This document shows, one piece after another, positions 21,901 through 26,665 of a stretch of 26,665 nucleotides of DNA. Origin of the DNA: Phoronis ovalis (Eukaryota > Phoronida > Phoronidae); the NCBI GenBank assembly GCA_028565635.1, contig JAOXYB010048613.1, positions 1 through 26,665 of the forward strand, written 5' to 3'. The position numbers and the translations under genes were made by a program. The notes under the pieces are model-generated. The model made no database searches, was not told the DNA's origin, and saw only the letters and a program-made list of their open reading frames with translations. The first letter of the stretch is position 1, and each line of letters begins with the position of its first letter.

Positions 21901-24660
21901 TGCTTGAGTTACGCAAGGTCTATGCCAAAACTTCAAGATATTATGGGGGAACTATCACATGAGCTTGGAAGTTTAGAATACCCATTGTGTTACAAAGTTC
22001 CATATTATTCTCAATCATATCACATTATAACTTCATTTTTCAAGGAAACAAAGGAACCAGAAGAGGATTTGAAATTATTTATCAGAAAGCTGGAGTTGTC
22101 ATCCGAACAAAGATATGCATTTCTGTGTGTTCTTGTAGACTTTGTATATCTTTTACGATCAAAAAGACCAGCAGTTGATTCTGAAAAGCAAAGATATAAT
22201 GACTTGCTAAGCATACTATGTTATAGTGAAAATTTATCTGAAACATTCAAAGACACCCTCAAATGTCTTTTTGGATTTGAAGATTTCGTTTTACCACAAT
22301 TAAACATAAGTCAACAGTCAACTTACTCTGAAGTACAACATGCATCATTTCTTGTCCGTGTGCTTTGCATGGCAGTGTCTCACTTCGACAATTCTTCAAG
22401 GTATAATGACGATTTATGGTACATTCCAAATCTTGTCCACAATCCTTCAACAATAGACATGCTGTTTATTCCAACATGCCCAGATTCTATAGCTGCATCT
22501 GGTATTTCCTACGCAAAAACTGGCACTGGCATTTCATGTACATATTCTTGTGTTTGTTGTCACAGAATTGTTGGAATGGAAAAATATGAACGCTGTCCTG
22601 TGTGCTCTAGTACTCTCAAACACTGGCAATTGCAACAAACAAATAGACTAGATGAGGAAAACATTGAGTTTAAGCCACAGACTGGTTATCTTTGGATTGC
22701 GAATACTTTAGGAAATACATATCCTCGGAATATGTCTCCAGTTGCTCATAGGTTTACAAATTTGATTTTACACGCCACTCTTCTTGTATCAGTTTGTACA
22801 AAGCAACTGCAGATGAAAAACTTGGAGACAGTGTCCAAAATTGTACAGGGTGATGTAGAAACATGTTATCAAAGGTTTCGTAATGCATGGGGGTGCCTCC
22901 AAAATCTGTTATGTATGCAAGTACACAATAACTGCTACTTTATGCATATAATGGTATCAGAAATAACACCACTGCTACTTGATGCCACACCCATGATAAC
23001 CCAAAAAGATCGCATTTTGTGGGAGAAACGATGTGAGGAAATGTTGACACCCATGATTAAGTGTAGATATCATCTTGTCCAGAGTTGGCTGAAACAATCC
23101 AATAACTTCTTAAAATGTAAAGATATTGTCGCCAAATTACATGAACATGATGACATTAGCAAGAATCAAGAAACGCACCACATGTCTTTACTGCGTATCA
23201 CGCCTCAAAAAACGCTTTTGTCTTTCCGTTCAGAGTACACAATAGACTGTAAGAACCAAGATAGGTACCCTGTCATTGGATTGTTCTTTGACAACCTGAA
23301 TAAGCTTCCCCTTCTACGATTTCTTATGCCTTTATTAAAATGGCAGAAACTAATTTCAAGTCGCAAAAGCCTACAGATTACAAGGATGGAGTCCAAAAGA
23401 GCAATAGCTGATATTCTAAGTGATGAAAGAAACAGCAAGTCTCAAAGCAATGTATTAATAGCAGTATACAAAGATTTTGTGGAAAGTTGGAATCAATTCC
23501 GTGAATTTTATAAGCGTCTGAATATTGTCAATTCAAATATTAGATATATTCCACAGATGAAAGACAAAGATAATACAACTGTTCAAGAATGTGTTGCTGA
23601 TGACGAGTCCTCAATAGTCTATAAAGTAATTACATGTTTGGCTGGCTTCCAGAACAGCATCATAGACTTCATTCTTCAGTTAGCTGCTCAAGGTCAGACT
23701 AAAGATTCCACAGCATCTTTAAATTTTTTGATTCGTGACACATCAGCTGTATTACCAGAAGTTTCATTGCAAAATATCACAAAATTACATATAATGAATT
23801 ATGGTGAAACTGGAGGGGATTCAGAAGAGGAAACTGGTTCTAAACAAAAGTGGGAGGATGCTATGCTTCTATTTTCACAGTTCAATACCAAGTACGGTTG
23901 TGGCTATAACATTCAGTTTGATTTCAGAGTTATTGAGCAAGAATTAGCTAATCGTTTAATTCTTGGGAAAGCATATCTTAAAGTTAATAAAGAAACTTTT
24001 CCTTTCTTAACGTATGCCAAGGAATTATTTCATACATGTGCCAATATTCTCCAGGATATTAATAGAGTGGTACGACAAGAACCATTGTCTAAAGATATGA
24101 GAGATGCCCTTTCAAAGATGCAGGAAAACTCTAGTACCATGAATGAATTGCTTAAATGTTTAGATATGGTTTTATTGTTATTACGCAAATTTCAAGGACC
24201 ACCTACAGAATCTTTGGCAACATATGTTACCAGGTACATAACTGCACTCAAGCAGCCATTTCCCATCAATCTGCTACCCGAACCAAGAGACTCCATTAAA
24301 CTATGCCACACAGTCAGCTTGTATGAACATCTTGAAGAGTTAATGTTCCAAGATGCTGAATACAACTTGTCAGATGCCTACAGAGCACAAATTCCAGAAT
24401 TAGCAAAAGAAAATTTCTTGGAGAAACTCCGATCGCAAGACTACGACACAAGAAAATTACAAGAAATATACAAATCGATCAAACGGTTCATTTTTCGTTA
24501 TATTTCATCAAGTGAAGAGAGGATGCCTGATCCTGGCTTACCCCTACATACAAAGCTGATGGACACGTCATCACTGCCTGACGCAGAAGCTATATTTGGG
24601 AATGAGCTTACCCTCGGGCACTTATATGAAGTCGCAGAAAAAACTGAATGTATTATTAAG
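12999..24660 (+). CDS. RNF213: RNF213-like giant AAA+ protein, main exon (AAA core and E3 shell)
   Basis: Single exon of ~3,890 codons; residues numbered from Met at 13000, itself internal (CA+A then ATG). RNF213 is a cytosolic dynein-like AAA ATPase and ubiquitin ligase acting in antimicrobial defence and lipid-droplet biology (known for the family). Visible here: stalk, residues 1-~1100; AAA3 with Walker A GETGCGKT (1292-1299), Walker B LFLDE (1348-1352) and AACNPYR near 1384; AAA4 with Walker A GKPGCSKS (1611-1618), Walker B VVLLDE (to 1687), SNWALDAAKMNR (from 1722) and FHGLRDYYSLIK (1789-1800); degenerate AAA5 with LNRFEK near 1993; AAA6-like HLLILIHTS near 2232; then the E3 shell to the C-terminus. 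No C3HC4 RING is seen in residues ~2690-2830 where one is expected. The RZ finger is replaced by a cysteine cluster (3180-3202). The end at 24660 uses donor AAG|GTAGGC, close to where family proteins end; without splicing the frame runs 34 codons more to TAA at 24763-24765. Confidence 0.9.
16861..17160 (+). other. AAA3 ATPase motifs within the main exon
   Basis: Walker A GETGCGKT (Lys 1298), Walker B with acidic pair Asp1351-Glu1352, and the family-typical AACNPYR strand with Asn 1387 in the sensor-1 position. All catalytic residues expected for nucleotide binding and hydrolysis are present. Confidence 0.85.
17820..18175 (+). other. AAA4 ATPase motifs within the main exon
   Basis: Walker A GKPGCSKS (Lys 1617), Walker B Asp1686-Glu1687 followed by the signature IGLAEQSKFNPLKVLH, and GISNWALDAAKMNR with Asn 1723 in the sensor-1 position. 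This is the most conserved and most diagnostic block of the RNF213 family in the window. Confidence 0.9.
22537..22605 (+). other. Remodelled zinc-finger cluster at the RZ-finger position
   Basis: Cysteines at residues 3180, 3184, 3186, 3187, 3199 and 3202 and His 3188 (CTYSCVCCH ... RCPVC). In RZ fingers the order is C-x3-H ... C ... C-x2-C. Here the C-x3 position carries Cys 3184 instead of His, and the lone middle Cys is absent or shifted into a CVCCH cluster, while the closing CxxC is kept. Zinc binding remains plausible; the chemistry expected of the family's histidine does not obviously remain. Confidence 0.65.
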
Positions 24661-24765
24661 GTAGGCAAGAGTTGTTTGCTTAAAATGCTATTTTTATTAT
24701 ACACACCTACTAGAGATTTGGGAGGAGTTTCTATACACAATCAATTTTTATTACATTTTCCATAA
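24661..24765 (+). CDS. Possible read-through C-terminal tail of the RNF213-like protein
   Basis: The open frame continues 34 codons past the candidate donor AAG|GTAGGC (24660/24661) to a TAA stop at 24763-24765. The tail (VGKSCLLKMLFLL ... HFP) has no similarity to the known C-terminus of the family, which ends about six residues after the position aligned with Lys 3887. This suggests a splice to a tiny final exon is at least as likely. One candidate acceptor is CTATACTAACAG| at 25110, which would add only Ile-Phe before a stop. If there is no intron, this tail is the true C-terminus. Confidence 0.4.
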   Translation, partial: VGKSCLLKMLFLLYTPTRDLGGVSIHNQFLLHFP

Positions 24766-25615
24766 TAGTAATTATAAATTAAACCTGTCTTTTACTATGG
24801 TTAAGTTAGTCACTCTAGGAAACTGACCTTGTGGATGTCCTGCTACCTGATGCTACATGACATCATCACTGCTCAGCTCAGAAAACTTGAAGTGGAATTT
24901 GTCTCACAAAATTAAATAATTTTTTAATGAAATTAGACCAAATATTTCCTAGAATGGTGCTTTAATACTTATAACTAATTAGCATAAACATGCTAATTTT
25001 TATAAAAAGAATCATTTTACCTATTTTTAAGATATGCTTCATCTAAACATGCAATGTTTTTCCCTATGATATTATTACACATACTGCCTTGTTTTGTTCT
25101 ATACTAACAGATTTTTTAAGTTTAGTTGCTGAATTACCAATATTCCAATAAATTATCGGAGATTCTCGAAATGTGTCAAAAACACCACAACTTTACGTTT
25201 TTTTCTTGTTCTCGTTGTGAGATATTTTCACCAACTTTGTCCTTAATCAAACATTGTATGTCATTTCGTGCTAAAAAAGTTTTCTTGTTTACAAAATGCA
25301 AAATCTTTCGCATTACATTCAGTACTTTGCCATGAAAAGGAACTGTTAAATAGTGGCATAATGAGTAATTATATAAAAGCAGTTATGGGTCATTCAAATT
25401 CATAATGTATTGTAATTTAAATATTTTACCCTCCTAATACTGAATTTCAAAGGTAAACTTTTAGTTTAACAACTAAATTGGATCATAATTATTTCAACAT
25501 GAAACTGTGTCTGGACTGTATATTTCAATAATTACAAAACTGCATTATATCAATTTATTATAGAACAAAACTGTGCAGAAGCACTTGGTAGTGCCACTCA
25601 CAGGGAGCTGGTGCA
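24766..25615. other. 3' flank or 3' UTR / last intron region
   Basis: AT-rich, no supported open frame. AATAAA at 25147-25152 is a candidate poly-A signal if transcription ends soon after the stop. The acceptor-like CTATACTAACAG at 25099-25110 might introduce a tiny last exon. Confidence 0.45.
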
Positions 25616-25618
25616 AAA

Positions 25619-25629
25619 AATAAAATAAA
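25619..25629 (+). promoter_or_regulatory. Candidate poly-A signal, overlapping AATAAA pair
   Basis: AATAAAATAAA contains two overlapping AATAAA hexamers about 860 bp after the TAA stop and just before the foldback element. It would be a natural 3' end for the RNF213-like transcript, but such motifs are frequent in AT-rich DNA. Confidence 0.35.
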
Positions 25630-25689
25630 ATGAATGAAATACATACTTCCAGTTTTGTCATCACACTTATCACCAAATAGTTAAAAATT

Positions 25690-26514
25690 CCACAGAATTG
25701 CAAAAATGATAATTATAGCTGTTGTGTGCCTCGTACTATATTGGATAATATCAAGGGGTGAAACGAGAATTGAAAATTTCAAGGTTGAATTTAAAAAAAA
25801 AATTATTTTTTACCAATCAGCGCAAATACCCACAATAAACTAACCAGAACAACTCTTATTAACACCTTAAACTAGTGTAAAAAAATGTTTGCGTCCACGT
25901 ACCTCCACAGACATAGGCAATACTCAACAACAAACTCATGAATTGTCCTGAAGAGACAGATCGTCGAGGAAATTGACCTTCCACCCTAACTAGTTCACCG
26001 GAAACAGTACCAATGCTTACCGAAAATCGTCGTTGATTGGACAAATGCTTGTAGGCAGAAATTTCGAAATGTCAAATGAAGTATTTCGTGCAGGTTTTTG
26101 GTAAGTTGTTATACGTACATGAATTAAAGTGAACTCAAATTTTAGAAATTAAACAAAGTTTTATTGATAATCATCTAGTAATACACACCACTGCATAGAT
26201 TACCGGTGGGCGTTGGTACTGTTTCTGGTGACCTATTCAGAGGAGAAGGTCAATTCCTTGACATTCAGCATCTTCGGTACAATTTATGAGTTTGTTGTTC
26301 AATATTGCGTATGTCCGCAGAGGTACGTGAACGGAAAAATTTTTTTACACTAGTTTTTAAAAGGTGTTAATAGTTGTTCTGGTTAGTTTCTTGTGGGTAC
26401 TTGTGCCGATTGATAAAAAACTATTTGTTTTTAAAATTCAACCATGTCACCCCTTGATACTATCCTATATAGTACGAGGCACAGCCTCGGACACAACAGC
26501 TATATTTATCATTT
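25690..26514. mobile_element. Foldback element: two ~320-bp inverted arms
   Basis: The left arm (25690-26022) is the reverse complement of the right arm (26200-26514) over about 320 bp, with scattered mismatches and a ~10-bp insertion in the right arm. Shared blocks include TATAGCTGTTGTGT, GCCTCGTACTATAT, TATCAAGGGGTGA, ACTAACCAGAACAACT, TTAACACCTT, ACTAGTGTAAAAAAAT, ACAACAAACTCAT, ATTGACCTTC and GAAACAGTACCAA. The 177-bp centre is unrelated and non-coding. No transposase is present, so it would be non-autonomous. I could not identify a target-site duplication, so it could also be an inverted pair of single-copy elements. Confidence 0.85.
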
Positions 26515-26528
26515 CTGTGGTGGTTTTT

Positions 26529-26665
26529 ATGCCCATCCACCATAGTGGAATGGGCATATTGTCGTAGTGTAGGCGTCGTTGTTGTCGTCGTCGTTGTCGT
26601 ATGTAACACTTTCTTTGTCTCGCGATAACAGCTTCAGTTTTTACCCGATCGGTTTCATATTCGGC
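26529..26665 (+). repeat. Dispersed repeat starting with a hairpin (partial, runs off the window)
   Basis: ATGCCCATCCAC at 26529-26540 pairs with GTGGAATGGGCAT (26545-26557) across a CATA loop with one bulged A. It is followed by a GTCGTTGTTGTCGTCGTC trinucleotide-like run and then TTTGTCTCGCGATAAC and CGATCGG-type sequence. This architecture (CCCATCCAC hairpin, GTC-rich run, downstream GATAAC/CGAT words) looks like a high-copy dispersed element; I infer this from layout, not from a search. The right part is cut by the window edge. Confidence 0.5.

Noticed and set aside
1-26665. CRISPR array, bacterial operon, rRNA or tRNA genes
   Set aside because: No regularly spaced identical repeats with unique spacers, no rRNA-like block and no tRNA cloverleaf noticed. 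Spliced, AT-rich eukaryotic structure makes prokaryotic systems unlikely.

Overview
The window is AT-rich, intron-bearing eukaryotic DNA from an animal, most likely an invertebrate. It is dominated by one plus-strand gene encoding a very large RNF213 (mysterin)-family protein. The metazoan assignment rests on that family, on a C2H2 zinc-finger relic with HTGDKP linkers, on GT-AG introns with compatible phases, and on retroelement debris. The exact phylum cannot be read from the sequence.

Layout: 1-7035 is non-coding flank or 5' intron. It holds a diverged ~250-bp direct repeat, a 214-bp solo LTR with a 4-bp target-site duplication, CA-rich microsatellites and a decayed minus-strand zinc-finger pseudogene. 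The RNF213-like gene occupies 7036-24660 (or to the stop at 24765) in three exons: 7036-7486, 9942-11953 and 12999-24660/24765. The reading frame is continuous across both junctions (phase 0, then phase 2), giving about 4,700 residues. Intron 1 (7487-9941) carries a ~650-bp transposon-like element built on AATCGCCCC motifs, a degenerate repeat tract, a 94-bp tandem duplication and a perfect 10-bp hairpin. Intron 2 (11954-12998) is unremarkable. Downstream, 25690-26514 is a foldback element with two ~320-bp inverted arms. The last ~135 bp look like another dispersed repeat headed by a hairpin.

The predicted protein has a disordered acidic N-terminus, a possible degenerate carbohydrate-binding-like segment, a long helical arm or stalk, a dynein-like AAA core and a C-terminal E3 shell. 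AAA3 and AAA4 have intact Walker A and B motifs and the family signature around SNWALDAAKMNR. The notable feature is in the ligase half: no RING finger is visible where RNF213 normally has one, and the RZ-type zinc finger is replaced by a remodelled cysteine cluster in which the usual histidine position reads as cysteine. This looks like an RNF213 relative that keeps the ATPase motor but has a changed or lost ubiquitin-transfer module. No second complete gene was found.
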